From positions 62,001-126,000 of the forward strand of contig NZ_WLVL01000017.1 in the NCBI RefSeq assembly GCF_009707125.1: a stretch of DNA of 64,000 bases, given 5' to 3'. Made by a program: the position numbers and the translations under genes. Origin of the DNA: Arsenicicoccus cauae (GTDB lineage: Bacteria > Actinomycetota > Actinomycetes > Actinomycetales > Dermatophilaceae). Under the pieces are notes generated by a model. It had not been told where the DNA came from. It was given only the letters and a program-made list of their open reading frames with translations, and searched no databases. Positions 8,354 to 17,890 of this stretch are shown here, in pieces; within the stretch, counting starts at the first letter, position 1; each line of letters opens with the position of its first letter.

Positions 8354-9592
8354 ATGACGGAACCGCTGACCCGACGGGGCATCCCCCTCGACCCCCGGCT
8401 GCGCTCGCTGGCCGCGATCACGCTGATCGACCGGATGGGCAGCGGCGCCTACCTCACGATCTTCGCGGTCTACTTCACCCGCAGCGTGGGGCTGTCGGCG
8501 CACGACGTCGCGCTGGCGCTGTCGACGGCGGCCCTCGTGGCGGTGCTGGTGTCGGTGCCGGCGGGCCACCTGGCCGACATCCGCCAGCCGCGGGCGATCG
8601 TGACCGTCGCCTCGCTCGGTGCAGCCGTCTCGGTGTGCCTGCTGACGCTCGTGCACTCCGCGTGGGCGCTGGTCGCGATGGTGGCCGTGCAGACGCTGTG
8701 CGAGCGGCTGTCGAACGGCGCCCGCAACGCCCTCATCCCGCGGATCGCGGTGGGCGGCGAGGGCGTTCGCTTCAAGGCCTACCTGCGTGCCGTGACCAAC
8801 ACCGCCATGGCCGCGGGGGCGACGCTCGGCGGGGCCGCGCTGTTCCTCGACACCACGGCGGCCTATCTCATGGCCTTCGCGCTCGACGCGGCATCCTTCG
8901 CGCTGGTCGCGGTGCTGGCGCGGCGGCTGCCGACCGTGCCGCTGGTCACCCACGACACGCCGGGGTCGCGCTGGCAGGTCTTCCGCGACCGCCCCTACGT
9001 CGCCGTCACGCTCGCCATCTCCGTGCTGTCGATGCACTTCATCATCATGGAGGTCGGCATCCCGCTCTCCCTGGTCAACGCCTTCGGGGCGCCGACGTGG
9101 CTGGTGGCGGCGACCCTGCTGATCAACACCGTCATGTGCGCCACCTTGCAGGTGCGGCTGTCGCGCAGCTCGGACTCGGTGCTGACGGGCCGCCGGACGC
9201 TGCTCAGCGGATCGATCTGGGTGGCGGGCGGATTCGTCCTGTATGGGCTCGGGGCGTGGCTGGGCGGGACCGCGCTCGTGGTGCTCGCGCTCGCCGGCGC
9301 GGTCGTCCACACGGTCGGCGAGATGATCTCGTCCGGCGGGCAGTGGGGGGTGCAGTTCGGGCTCGCCCCGCAGGAGCGCCAGGGGCAGTACCAGGCCTTC
9401 GGCTCGCTGCCGTTCTCGCTGTCGGGGATCGCCGCGCCGCCGCTGATCGCCTGGCTGTGCGTCGACCACGGCGCTGTGGGGTGGTGGGTCCTGGCCGCCG
9501 TGATGATGGCAGCCGGGGCGGCGTGCGTCCCTCTGGCGGGATGGGCGCTGCGCACCCGCGATCAGTATGGCGTGACCACCCACACCGGCTGA
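8354..9592 (+). CDS. MFS transporter
   Basis: A 412-residue integral membrane protein with about 12 hydrophobic segments in two halves. Helix 1 is ITLIDRMGSGAYLTIFAVYF and the loop between helices 2 and 3 reads PAGHLADIRQPR, the MFS signature region (G-x-x-x-D-x-x-x-x-R type). The fold is a proton-driven secondary transporter, probably an efflux pump since no catabolic genes are adjacent. Translation most likely starts at the 5' end of the mRNA, because the -10 hexamer ends 7 nt before the ATG. The tight operator over the promoter suggests an inducible exporter. Confidence 0.85.
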   Translation: MTEPLTRRGIPLDPRLRSLAAITLIDRMGSGAYLTIFAVYFTRSVGLSAHDVALALSTAALVAVLVSVPAGHLADIRQPRAIVTVASLGAAVSVCLLTLVHSAWALVAMVAVQTLCERLSNGARNALIPRIAVGGEGVRFKAYLRAVTNTAMAAGATLGGAALFLDTTAAYLMAFALDAASFALVAVLARRLPTVPLVTHDTPGSRWQVFRDRPYVAVTLAISVLSMHFIIMEVGIPLSLVNAFGAPTWLVAATLLINTVMCATLQVRLSRSSDSVLTGRRTLLSGSIWVAGGFVLYGLGAWLGGTALVVLALAGAVVHTVGEMISSGGQWGVQFGLAPQERQGQYQAFGSLPFSLSGIAAPPLIAWLCVDHGAVGWWVLAAVMMAAGAACVPLAGWALRTRDQYGVTTHTG

Positions 9593-9627
9593 CCCGCAGG
9601 CGCTCCCCCCGACGCCCGCCGGCTGGG

Positions 9628-11676
<2,049 letters not shown>

Positions 11677-11731
11677 GCCGCCATCCTGCCACCCGGCCCG
11701 CGCGGAGCCCTGCTCGTCGCCGCTCCACGCG

Positions 11732-11798
11732 CCATTGGTCACCAATGACGTCCCGGAGCCCCGATTGAACGATCCAAAACGTCACTGGTGACCAATGG
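11732..11798. promoter_or_regulatory. 20-bp inverted repeat between the Lrp gene and nadE
   Basis: Arms at 11732-11751 and 11779-11798 are inverted copies matching at 19 of 20 positions with a 27-nt loop. Each arm contains its own near-palindrome (ATTGGTCACCAAT in the left arm; the right arm reads CTGGTGACCAAT). It lies downstream of the Lrp-family gene and about 55 bp upstream of the nadE start, both on the minus strand. It could be a terminator for the first gene or a two-site operator for nadE; the symmetric half-sites favour an operator. Confidence 0.6.
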
Positions 11799-11848
11799 TG
11801 GAGGCCTGATCGGGCGGTTGGGGATCCTGGGCCGTATGGCGGAGGGGC

Positions 11849-12367
11849 CTACCGCGTCTGGGGTCGCCGCCCGGTGGCCCGGCCACGGCGCGGGCGATGC
11901 TGCGCTGCGACGCCCTGGGCCACGAGCAGGTCGGTGCGATAGGGGATCACCTCGCGCAGGTAGATCGTGGTGGAGGTGCGAATCACGCCGGGCGACAGGC
12001 GGATCAGCTCCGAGACGCGATAGAGGTCGTCGGGGCCGGTGGCCACCACACGGACCAGCAGGTCCGTCTCGCCGGCCGGCGCCATGCACTCGACGACCTC
12101 GGGGATGCGGCTGAGCGACGCGATGGCGGCGTCGATCTGGTGCTGGTCGAGCTCGGCCGCCACGTGCGCCGAGACGCCGTAGCCCAACGACTCCGGCGTG
12201 ACGCGGGACGAGTGCCGTCGCAGGACCCCGTCCTCGCGCAGCCGCTCGAGCCGGGCCTGCACCGTGCCGCGGGCGAGGCCGGTGCGCTGCGCGAGCAGCA
12301 TCACCGTCATGCGGGGGTCCTCGTCGAGCGCCAGCACGATCCGACGGTCGGTCTCGTCCAGGGCCAT
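11849..12367 (-). CDS. Lrp/AsnC-family transcriptional regulator
   Basis: A 172-residue DNA-binding protein. The N-terminal HTH is at about residues 3-55 (LDETDRRIVLALDEDPRMTVMLLAQRTGLARGTVQARLERL), followed by the RAM/AsnC ligand-binding domain (about 65-145; VAAELDQHQIDAAIASLSRIPEVVECMAPAGETDLLVRVVA) and a basic tail. The family binds amino acids and forms octamers on DNA. The ATG at 12367 is set by AGGAGG about 6 nt upstream; a longer reading to 12445 is not protein-like. Direct repeats upstream (12405-12506) suggest autoregulation. Target genes are unknown. Confidence 0.9.
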   Translation of the reverse strand: MALDETDRRIVLALDEDPRMTVMLLAQRTGLARGTVQARLERLREDGVLRRHSSRVTPESLGYGVSAHVAAELDQHQIDAAIASLSRIPEVVECMAPAGETDLLVRVVATGPDDLYRVSELIRLSPGVIRTSTTIYLREVIPYRTDLLVAQGVAAQHRPRRGRATGRRPQTR

Positions 12368-12404
12368 GAACGCCTCCTGTCCCACCACGCCCTCGCGCGG
12401 TGGT

Positions 12405-12506
12405 CGGTCTGATCGATGTTGCGCACCTCGCCGCGCACGCATCAATCATATCGACTAATTGCAGCGATCGGCGTTGCGCAGGTTGATCGTCATACGGTCT
12501 GATCGA
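12405..12506. promoter_or_regulatory. Paired direct repeats upstream of the Lrp-family gene
   Basis: CGGTCTGATCGA occurs at 12405-12416 and again at 12495-12506 (90 bp apart, same orientation), and GTTGCGCA occurs at 12418-12425 and 12473-12480. Lrp-type octamers wrap DNA over repeated, widely spaced sites, so this is a plausible autoregulatory region. The regulator's identity as binder is inferred from position. Confidence 0.45.
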
Positions 12507-12878
12507 GGTCAGCAGGGTCGACGGGACACCATCTCGACGACCCGGGCCGGCCTCACCACCACGAGCGTCGACCCGAGAGGAACGGCGCGACGCCCACGAG
12601 GCCGAGCGGCGGACCAGCCGGCAGCCCACCCGCTGCGGACCTCCTCGAGAGCACCAGCGCCAGGGGCGCCGACGACACCGTCGGCGCCCCTGCTGCATGC
12701 GAGCACACCCGCCGGGAGCGGTGACCAGCGGGGCTGGCTCCGAGGGATGCTGGTCGGCGCCGTCGGCGGAGGACTCGTCGGCACCGTGTGGATGCTGATC
12801 GACAACGCCCGCCGGCGCAGGGCCGCTCGCGCCCAGCTCGAGGAGTCCGACCGCCGGGAGCTGCCCGGCGAGGACTGA
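12459..12878 (+). CDS. Small hypothetical membrane protein, start uncertain
   Basis: The frame ends at 12878, 31 bp before purB. Its last 50 residues look protein-like: a glycine-rich membrane segment (MLVGAVGGGLVGTVWMLID) followed by a basic then acidic tail (NARRRRAARAQLEESDRRELPGED), as in small actinobacterial membrane proteins. The first 85 codons are low-complexity and may not be translated; the ATG at 12747 and upstream non-ATG codons are all possible starts. A 14-bp perfect hairpin (12661-12692) lies inside the doubtful part. Function unknown. Confidence 0.35.
   Translation: MQRSALRRLIVIRSDRGQQGRRDTISTTRAGLTTTSVDPRGTARRPRGRAADQPAAHPLRTSSRAPAPGAPTTPSAPLLHASTPAGSGDQRGWLRGMLVGAVGGGLVGTVWMLIDNARRRRAARAQLEESDRRELPGED
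12661..12692 (+). terminator. Very stable hairpin upstream of the purB region
   Basis: CAGGGGCGCCGACG (12661-12674) and its exact complement (12679-12692) form a 14-bp stem closed by a 4-nt ACAC loop. It lies between the divergent Lrp-family promoter and purB. No T-run follows. It could attenuate or terminate transcripts entering from the left, or protect an RNA end. Confidence 0.5.
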
Positions 12879-12918
12879 GCGGCGGGCGGCATACGGCCTG
12901 GCTGGCAGAATGACGACC

Positions 12919-14325
12919 ATGGCCTCCCTCGCTGACGTGACCCCTCCCATCGCCCTCGGCGCCCTCGACGGTCGCTATCGCAAGGCCGTCGCGCCGCTGG
13001 TCGACCACCTGTCCGAGGCCGCGCTCAACCGGACGCGCGTGCACGTCGAGATCGAGTGGCTGATCCACCTCACGCAGCACCAGGTCGTGCCCGGCGTCCG
13101 GCAGCTCACCGACGCCGAGGTCGCGCAGCTGCGGGCGATCGTCGGGGACTTCGGGGCCGAGGACATCGCCGAGCTCGCCGAGATCGAGCGCGAGACCGTC
13201 CACGACGTCAAGGCGGTCGAGTACTACCTGCAGCGTCGCGTCGACCGGATCGCGCCCGAGGACGCCGCCCAGCTCAAGCAGCTCATCCACTTCTGCTGCA
13301 CGAGCGAGGACATCAACAACCTCAGCCATGCCCTGATGATCCAGGGGGCGGTCCGCGAGGTGTGGCTGCCCAAGGCCCGGTCGGTCGTGGACCAGCTCGC
13401 CGAGATGGCGCGGGCGCTGCGCGACGTCCCGCTGCTCGCCCACACGCACGGCCAGCCCGCCACGCCCACGACCATGGGCAAGGAGATCGCCGTCATGGCG
13501 CACCGCCTCGGCCGGCAGCTGCGGCGGATCGAGGGCCAGGAGTTCCTCGGCAAGCTCAACGGCGCCACCGGCACGTATGGCGCCCACCTCGCCGCCGTCC
13601 CCGACGCCGACTGGACCGCGATCTCCGAGGCCTTCGTCGAGGGGCTCGGCCTCACCTGGAACCCCCTCACCACGCAGATCGAGAGCCACGACTGGCAGGC
13701 CGAGCTGTATGCCGACACCGCCCGCTTCAACCGGATCCTGCACAACGTGTGCACCGACTTCTGGACCTACATCTCCATGGGCTACTACGCCCAGGTGCGC
13801 GGTCAGGGCACGGTCGGGTCGAGCACGATGCCGCACAAGGTCAACCCGATCCGCTTCGAGAACGCCGAGGCCAACCTCGAGGTGTCGTGCGCGCTGCTCG
13901 ACGTGCTCGGCTCCACGCTCGTGCAGTCGCGGCTGCAGCGCGACCTCACCGACTCCTCCATGCAGCGCAACGTCGGGACGGCCTACGGCCACTCGATGCT
14001 GGCGCTGGACAACGTCGCTCGCGGGCTCGCCGGCCTCGACGCGGTGCCGGAGCGCATGGCCGCCGACCTCGACGGCAACTGGGAGGTGCTCGGCGAGCCG
14101 GTGCAGTCGGCGATGCGGGCGCTCGGGGCGCAGGGCGTCGCCGGCATGGACAACCCCTACGAGCGGCTCAAGGAGCTGACCCGCGGCCGCCGCATCGGGC
14201 AGGCGGAGCTGGTGGAGTTCGTGCGCGGGCTGGGGCTGCCGAGCGAGGTCGAGGAGCGGCTCGCCGCGATGACGCCGCAGACCTACGTCGGGCAGGCCCC
14301 CGCGCTCGTCGACCGCCTGCGCTGA
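12919..14325 (+). CDS. purB: Adenylosuccinate lyase
   Basis: A 468-residue cytoplasmic enzyme (EC 4.3.2.2) acting twice in purine synthesis: on SAICAR and on adenylosuccinate. It carries the fumarate-lyase signature GSSTMPHKVNP (about residues 300-310), the HTHGQPATPTTMGKE block with a catalytic His, and the FCCTSEDINN substrate loop. It belongs to the longer purB type (about 470 residues). Two ATGs are possible, 12910 and 12919. A -10 like CAGAAT (12906-12911) overlaps the first and ends 7 nt before the second, so 12919 with leaderless translation is preferred. A hairpin follows at 14387. Confidence 0.95.
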   Translation: MASLADVTPPIALGALDGRYRKAVAPLVDHLSEAALNRTRVHVEIEWLIHLTQHQVVPGVRQLTDAEVAQLRAIVGDFGAEDIAELAEIERETVHDVKAVEYYLQRRVDRIAPEDAAQLKQLIHFCCTSEDINNLSHALMIQGAVREVWLPKARSVVDQLAEMARALRDVPLLAHTHGQPATPTTMGKEIAVMAHRLGRQLRRIEGQEFLGKLNGATGTYGAHLAAVPDADWTAISEAFVEGLGLTWNPLTTQIESHDWQAELYADTARFNRILHNVCTDFWTYISMGYYAQVRGQGTVGSSTMPHKVNPIRFENAEANLEVSCALLDVLGSTLVQSRLQRDLTDSSMQRNVGTAYGHSMLALDNVARGLAGLDAVPERMAADLDGNWEVLGEPVQSAMRALGAQGVAGMDNPYERLKELTRGRRIGQAELVEFVRGLGLPSEVEERLAAMTPQTYVGQAPALVDRLR

Positions 14326-14386
14326 GGTGCGTCCGCCCGCCAGCGCGGTCCTCTGACGACTCCCCCCGCGCGCAAGACCGGGACCA

Positions 14387-14412
14387 CTTCTGGTGGTGAC
14401 AGCCACCAGAAG
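14387..14412 (+). terminator. Terminator hairpin downstream of purB
   Basis: CTTCTGGTGG (14387-14396) and CCACCAGAAG (14403-14412) pair perfectly over 10 bp with a 6-nt loop, 60 bp after the purB stop. Its core (TCTGGTGG/CCACCAGA) is shared with the terminator after copA at 20419-20455. Confidence 0.7.
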
Positions 14413-14551
14413 GAGCCCCGATGTCGGGTTGTCACCTCGTCGGGGCGGGGGCCGCATGGCGGTCAGGTCCCGCACCCGCGCGCCCACCGGAGGCACACTG
14501 ACGAGAAGTCCAGGCCACGGGCTTGCCCTGGTCCGCGCAAGGAGGTCGCTC

Positions 14552-15076
14552 ATGTCCACCAACCCGATCGACACGTGGGTCACGGTCCCGCGCCGCCTGC
14601 GCCGCTGCTCCGAGTCGCTCGCGCCCGGCGTGTGGTGGGTCCGGCACGAGGCCATCGACGCCTCTCGCGCGCGGGCGCTGCTGCTGGACGACGACTTCGC
14701 CGTGGTCCCCCTCAAGGGCGACCGCCTCACCACCATGCGCCAGGCGCAGGCCGCCATCGCCGCCGCCCTGCGTCTGCCCGGCTCGGCCGCCGTCAACCTC
14801 GACGGGCTGGTCGACGCCCTGCGCGACCTGGACCTGTGGTGGCCGCGCACCCGTCGCATCGTCCTGCTCTGGTCCGAGGCCCAGGTGCTGCGCGAGGCCG
14901 ACCCCGACGGGTTCGCCGAGCTCGTGTCGGTGCTGTCCGAGGCGCACGAGAGCCTCTGGCGCTCCGAGCGCGACGCGGCAGTCACCGGCGACGAGCACGA
15001 ACGCGTCCTCGAGACCGTCCTCGTCCCCGCCTCCGACGCCGCACCCATGGACCCGACCGACCCCGCCATCCAGTGA
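14552..15076 (+). CDS. Barstar-family ribonuclease inhibitor
   Basis: A 174-residue cytoplasmic protein whose middle part (about residues 45-145) matches barstar: a betaalpha unit with LKGDRLTTMRQAQAAIAAAL, then NLDGLVDALRDLDLWWP and the strand RRIVLLWSEA. Barstar binds and blocks barnase-type RNases in the cell that makes them. It is longer than classical barstar (89 residues), with an N-terminal extension. The ATG has AAGGAGG six nt upstream. The next gene, a secreted barnase-type RNase, starts on a GTG overlapping this stop codon, so inhibitor and toxin are made together, inhibitor first. Confidence 0.85.
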   Translation: MSTNPIDTWVTVPRRLRRCSESLAPGVWWVRHEAIDASRARALLLDDDFAVVPLKGDRLTTMRQAQAAIAAALRLPGSAAVNLDGLVDALRDLDLWWPRTRRIVLLWSEAQVLREADPDGFAELVSVLSEAHESLWRSERDAAVTGDEHERVLETVLVPASDAAPMDPTDPAIQ

Positions 15077-15639
15077 CGCGTATGCCGCCCGCCCGCCGAC
15101 TCGCGGCCCTGCTGCTCGGCGGCGGCGTGCTTGTGGGCGGCGGCGGGCTCGCGGGGTGCACGACGCCCGCCACCCAGGGCGATGACGGCGGCCGGGCGAC
15201 GACGGGGGCCACCGGCATACGGTCTGCGAGCCCCGCGACCTCCGCGCCCGGCAGCGCGACTCGCCGCTCGACTCCTCCCCGCTCCACTGCTCCCCGATCG
15301 ACCGCTCCCCGCCCGAGCGCGCCCCGCTCGACGGGCCGGGCCATCCCGCCCTGCTCGCCGCAGGAGCTGCCGGCCGAGGTGCCACCGGTGATCGCGGCGA
15401 TCCGTGCGGGCGGACCGTTCCGGCACCCCCGCAACGACGGCGTGACCTTCGGCAACCGCGAGCGGTTGCTTCCGCAGGAGGCACGCGGCTACTACCGGGA
15501 GTACACCGTGGACACGCCCGGCGCCTCGACGCGCGGCACCCGACGGATCATCACCGGCGGCGGCTCGGCGCGCAGCCCGCTGCACTGGTACTACACGGCC
15601 GACCACTACGAGAGCTTCTGCGAGATCGGCGACGCCTAG
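15073..15639 (+). CDS. Secreted, lipid-anchored barnase-type (RNase Sa-like) ribonuclease
   Basis: A guanyl-specific RNase of the N1/T1-barnase class. From the ATG at 15082 it has 185 residues; a GTG at 15073 overlapping the barstar stop (GTGA) adds three. Signal peptide with lipobox LAGC (Cys26), then a Pro/Ser/Thr/Arg linker (about 35-88) with repeated PRST units, then the catalytic domain (91-185). Catalytic residues seen: Glu140 (YYREYTV), Arg154/155 (RGTRRII) and His175 (TADHYESF). Cys91 and Cys180 flank the domain as in the RNase Sa disulfide. It degrades RNA outside the cell; the lipid anchor is unusual for this family. Confidence 0.85.
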   Translation: MTRMPPARRLAALLLGGGVLVGGGGLAGCTTPATQGDDGGRATTGATGIRSASPATSAPGSATRRSTPPRSTAPRSTAPRPSAPRSTGRAIPPCSPQELPAEVPPVIAAIRAGGPFRHPRNDGVTFGNRERLLPQEARGYYREYTVDTPGASTRGTRRIITGGGSARSPLHWYYTADHYESFCEIGDA

Positions 15640-15694
15640 GGTCTGCCGTCGGACACCGGCTCGCGCACCCGCCCGCGTGGTGCAGGCTTGCCGC

Positions 15695-16693
15695 ATGGCA
15701 GGCAAGCAGGCGCAGCGGATCAGCAAGGCGACGGCACGCTACGCCGAGGACCTCCCTCGGGTGCAGGCGGCGACCGACGCCTACGTCGCGCTCGTCACCC
15801 AGCTCCTCGACGACGCCGGCATCAACTACCTCACCGTCACCGGGCGGGCCAAGTCCGTCGAGTCGTATGCCGCCAAGGCCGCCCGCCGCGTCGCCGGTCG
15901 CCTCGTCCACCGCCACCCCGAGACCGAGATCACCGACCAGGTCGGCGTCCGTGTCGTGACCTATGTCCTCGCCGACGTCGAAGCCGTCGCCCAGCTGCTC
16001 GGCGCCCAGCTCGTGCTCCTCGACGACCGGGACATGGGGCGCGAGACCGCCGCCGAGGGCCGGTTCGGCTACTCCAGCCGCCACCTGCTCGTGCAGCTCG
16101 ACCCCGCGCGCGAGGGCGCCGGCGGACCCATGGCCGGACGCAAGGCCTCGGTGCAGGTCCGCACCGTCCTGCAGCACGCGTGGGCGGAGTTCGAGCACGA
16201 CATCCGCTACAAGGGGTCGGTGCCGGAGGAGCATGCACCGGACCTCGACCGCCGGTTCACCCTCGCCGCGGGCCTGCTCGAGCTCGCCGACCAGCAGTTC
16301 TCCACGATCCGCGAGCGCCTGCGCGAGGCGAGCGGCCCCTCGACCGAGCAGGACGAGGACGACCCCCGCATCGGGGGCTCGGACCTCGCGGCCTTTCTCG
16401 CGGGACAGTTCGCCGACGCCGGGTGGTCCCGCACCGACCACTACTCGTGGGTGTCGGGACTGCTGCTCGAGCTCGGCATCACCTCCCTCGCCGAGCTGCG
16501 CGACGTCCTGCGCGGCGTCGACCACGCCGCCATCGAGTCGCGGATGGGCTACCACTACCCGCCCGGCGCGGTCCGCCGCCTCGACGACGCGCTGCTGTGG
16601 GCCTTTGGCGAGCGGTATGTCGGGCTCCACGGCAACGCCCACCGCCGTCCCCTGCTCGAGACCCGACTGGCGCGCCTGCGCGGCGACGCCTGA
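15695..16693 (+). CDS. RelA/SpoT-domain protein, small-alarmone-synthetase-like
   Basis: A 332-residue cytoplasmic protein with the pyrophosphokinase fold. Seen: TGRAKSVESYAAK (R-x-K motif), ITDQVGVRVVTY (Mg-binding Asp and following Arg), FGYSSRHLLV (GYxxxH) and VRTVLQHAWAEFEHDIRYKG. In active enzymes the last block begins with a catalytic Glu (EIQxRT type); here it reads SVQVRT, so that Glu is Ser. No HD hydrolase or TGS/ACT domain is present; about 130 C-terminal residues are helical. It may make an alarmone by an altered mechanism or be inactive. CAGGCT (15683-15688) ends 6 nt before the ATG, suggesting a leaderless start. Confidence 0.75.
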   Translation: MAGKQAQRISKATARYAEDLPRVQAATDAYVALVTQLLDDAGINYLTVTGRAKSVESYAAKAARRVAGRLVHRHPETEITDQVGVRVVTYVLADVEAVAQLLGAQLVLLDDRDMGRETAAEGRFGYSSRHLLVQLDPAREGAGGPMAGRKASVQVRTVLQHAWAEFEHDIRYKGSVPEEHAPDLDRRFTLAAGLLELADQQFSTIRERLREASGPSTEQDEDDPRIGGSDLAAFLAGQFADAGWSRTDHYSWVSGLLLELGITSLAELRDVLRGVDHAAIESRMGYHYPPGAVRRLDDALLWAFGERYVGLHGNAHRRPLLETRLARLRGDA

Positions 16694-16778
16694 CCCCTCT
16701 CCCACGTGCACACGTTGCGGTCTCGACGCGAGATCCTCACGCCCCGCTGACGGGGAGGCTCGACCTAGGGTGAAAGGC

Positions 16779-17477
16779 ATGGGATTCGACGAGGGCCGGG
16801 ACGAGACGATCCGATACCACGAGGAGCTCTACTCCGCGCCGGACGCGAAGGACCCGGACGCCTGGCTCAACCGGCCGGCCCCCATCGTGATGGACGCCCT
16901 CGCGCACCTGGACCGCTCGAGGCCGATCCGCGTCTATGACCTGGGCGCCGGATCGGGGCGGCACGCCATACCGCTCGCTCGGACCCTGCCCACCGGGTCG
17001 CGCGTGGTGGCGGTCGACCTGCTCGACCTCCCGATCCAGCAGCTCAAGGAGCGTGCGGCCCACGAGTCGGTGGCGGACGTCATCATCCCGGTGGTGGCGG
17101 ACCAGGAGACCTACGAGTTCGACAGGGGCGAAGCCGATCTCGTCGTCGGGGTGTCCACGCTCGAGCACGTGTCGAGCGTCGAGGCCTTCCGCGGGCTGCT
17201 CGAGCGGATGCGCGACGCCACCGCGCCGGGCGGCGTGGACGTCCTGGTGATCGCCACCGACCGGCACGAGGTCGCCGACGGCGAGACGCGGCCGGCCCAG
17301 ACCGAGCTGGACCTCGGCGCGGACGAGGCGATCAGGATCGTGGACGAGGTGTATGCCGGGTGGACCGAGCACCGCCGCGACGAGTCCGGCTTCGGCGTGA
17401 CGGAGGAGCGCGACGGCCGGGCCTACGAGCTGCGCTCCGTCAACGTCCGCCGCGTCCTGCAGCGGCCGACGCGCTGA
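16779..17477 (+). CDS. Class I SAM-dependent methyltransferase
   Basis: A 232-residue Rossmann-fold methyltransferase. SAM-binding motif I is VYDLGAGSGRHAIPLA (about residues 50-65), the acidic residue after strand 2 is in VVAVDLLD, and strand 4 is ADLVVGVSTLEHV. It resembles the tellurite-resistance TehB type (LGAGSGRHA), but the substrate is not determined. TAGGGT (16766-16771) ends 7 nt before the ATG, so the message is probably leaderless. It is followed by CGGCCCAN short repeats and then the copper operon. Confidence 0.8.
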   Translation: MGFDEGRDETIRYHEELYSAPDAKDPDAWLNRPAPIVMDALAHLDRSRPIRVYDLGAGSGRHAIPLARTLPTGSRVVAVDLLDLPIQQLKERAAHESVADVIIPVVADQETYEFDRGEADLVVGVSTLEHVSSVEAFRGLLERMRDATAPGGVDVLVIATDRHEVADGETRPAQTELDLGADEAIRIVDEVYAGWTEHRRDESGFGVTEERDGRAYELRSVNVRRVLQRPTR

Positions 17478-17513
17478 CCGGCCCACCGGCCCAGGGGCCC
17501 AGAGGCGTAAGGA

Positions 17514-17530
17514 ATACCCCATGGGGGTAT
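17514..17530 (+). promoter_or_regulatory. CsoR-type copper operator
   Basis: ATACCCCATGGGGGTAT is a near-perfect palindrome (one extra G on the right) of the GTA-rich, poly-C/poly-G form recognised by CsoR repressors. It lies 15 bp before the csoR start and would control csoR-copZ-copA. Copper binding releases the repressor. Confidence 0.85.
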
Positions 17531-17545
17531 ACAGTTGACCTCATC

Positions 17546-17863
17546 ATGAGCAGCGACACGTGCCCGCACCACCCCGCCCCGGCGTACGTCGAGACGGACC
17601 ACAAGGACGCCTACCTCAAGCGCCTCAAGCGCATCGAGGGCCAGGTGCGCGGTGTGCAGCGGATGGTCGACGAGGACACCTACTGCATCGACGTCCTCAC
17701 CCAGATCTCGGCCATCACCAAGGCCCTGCAGGCCGTCAGCCTCGGTCTGCTCGAGGACCACATCGGGCACTGCGTCGTCGACGCCGCTCGCGAGTCCGAC
17801 GAGGCTGCCGCCGTCAAGGTGGCCGAGGCCTCGGCCGCCATCGCCCGCCTCGTCAAGAGCTGA
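17546..17863 (+). CDS. csoR: Copper-sensing repressor CsoR
   Basis: A 105-residue all-helical repressor. The Cu(I) ligands of the family are all present: Cys in DEDTYCIDVLTQ, His in LEDHIGH and Cys in GHCVVDAA. The basic stretch HKDAYLKRLKRIEGQVRGVQRM contributes DNA contacts. It represses its own operon, bound at the palindrome at 17514-17530, and lets go when Cu(I) binds. It is first of three genes; copZ follows after 27 bp. Confidence 0.93.
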   Translation: MSSDTCPHHPAPAYVETDHKDAYLKRLKRIEGQVRGVQRMVDEDTYCIDVLTQISAITKALQAVSLGLLEDHIGHCVVDAARESDEAAAVKVAEASAAIARLVKS

Positions 17864-17890
17864 ACCCACCCCACGCCAAGGAGATCCGTC

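Noticed and set aside
12553-15726. Long minus-strand frame of about 1050 codons across purB and the barstar/RNase pair
   Set aside because: Same reason: low-complexity shadow of well-supported plus-strand genes.
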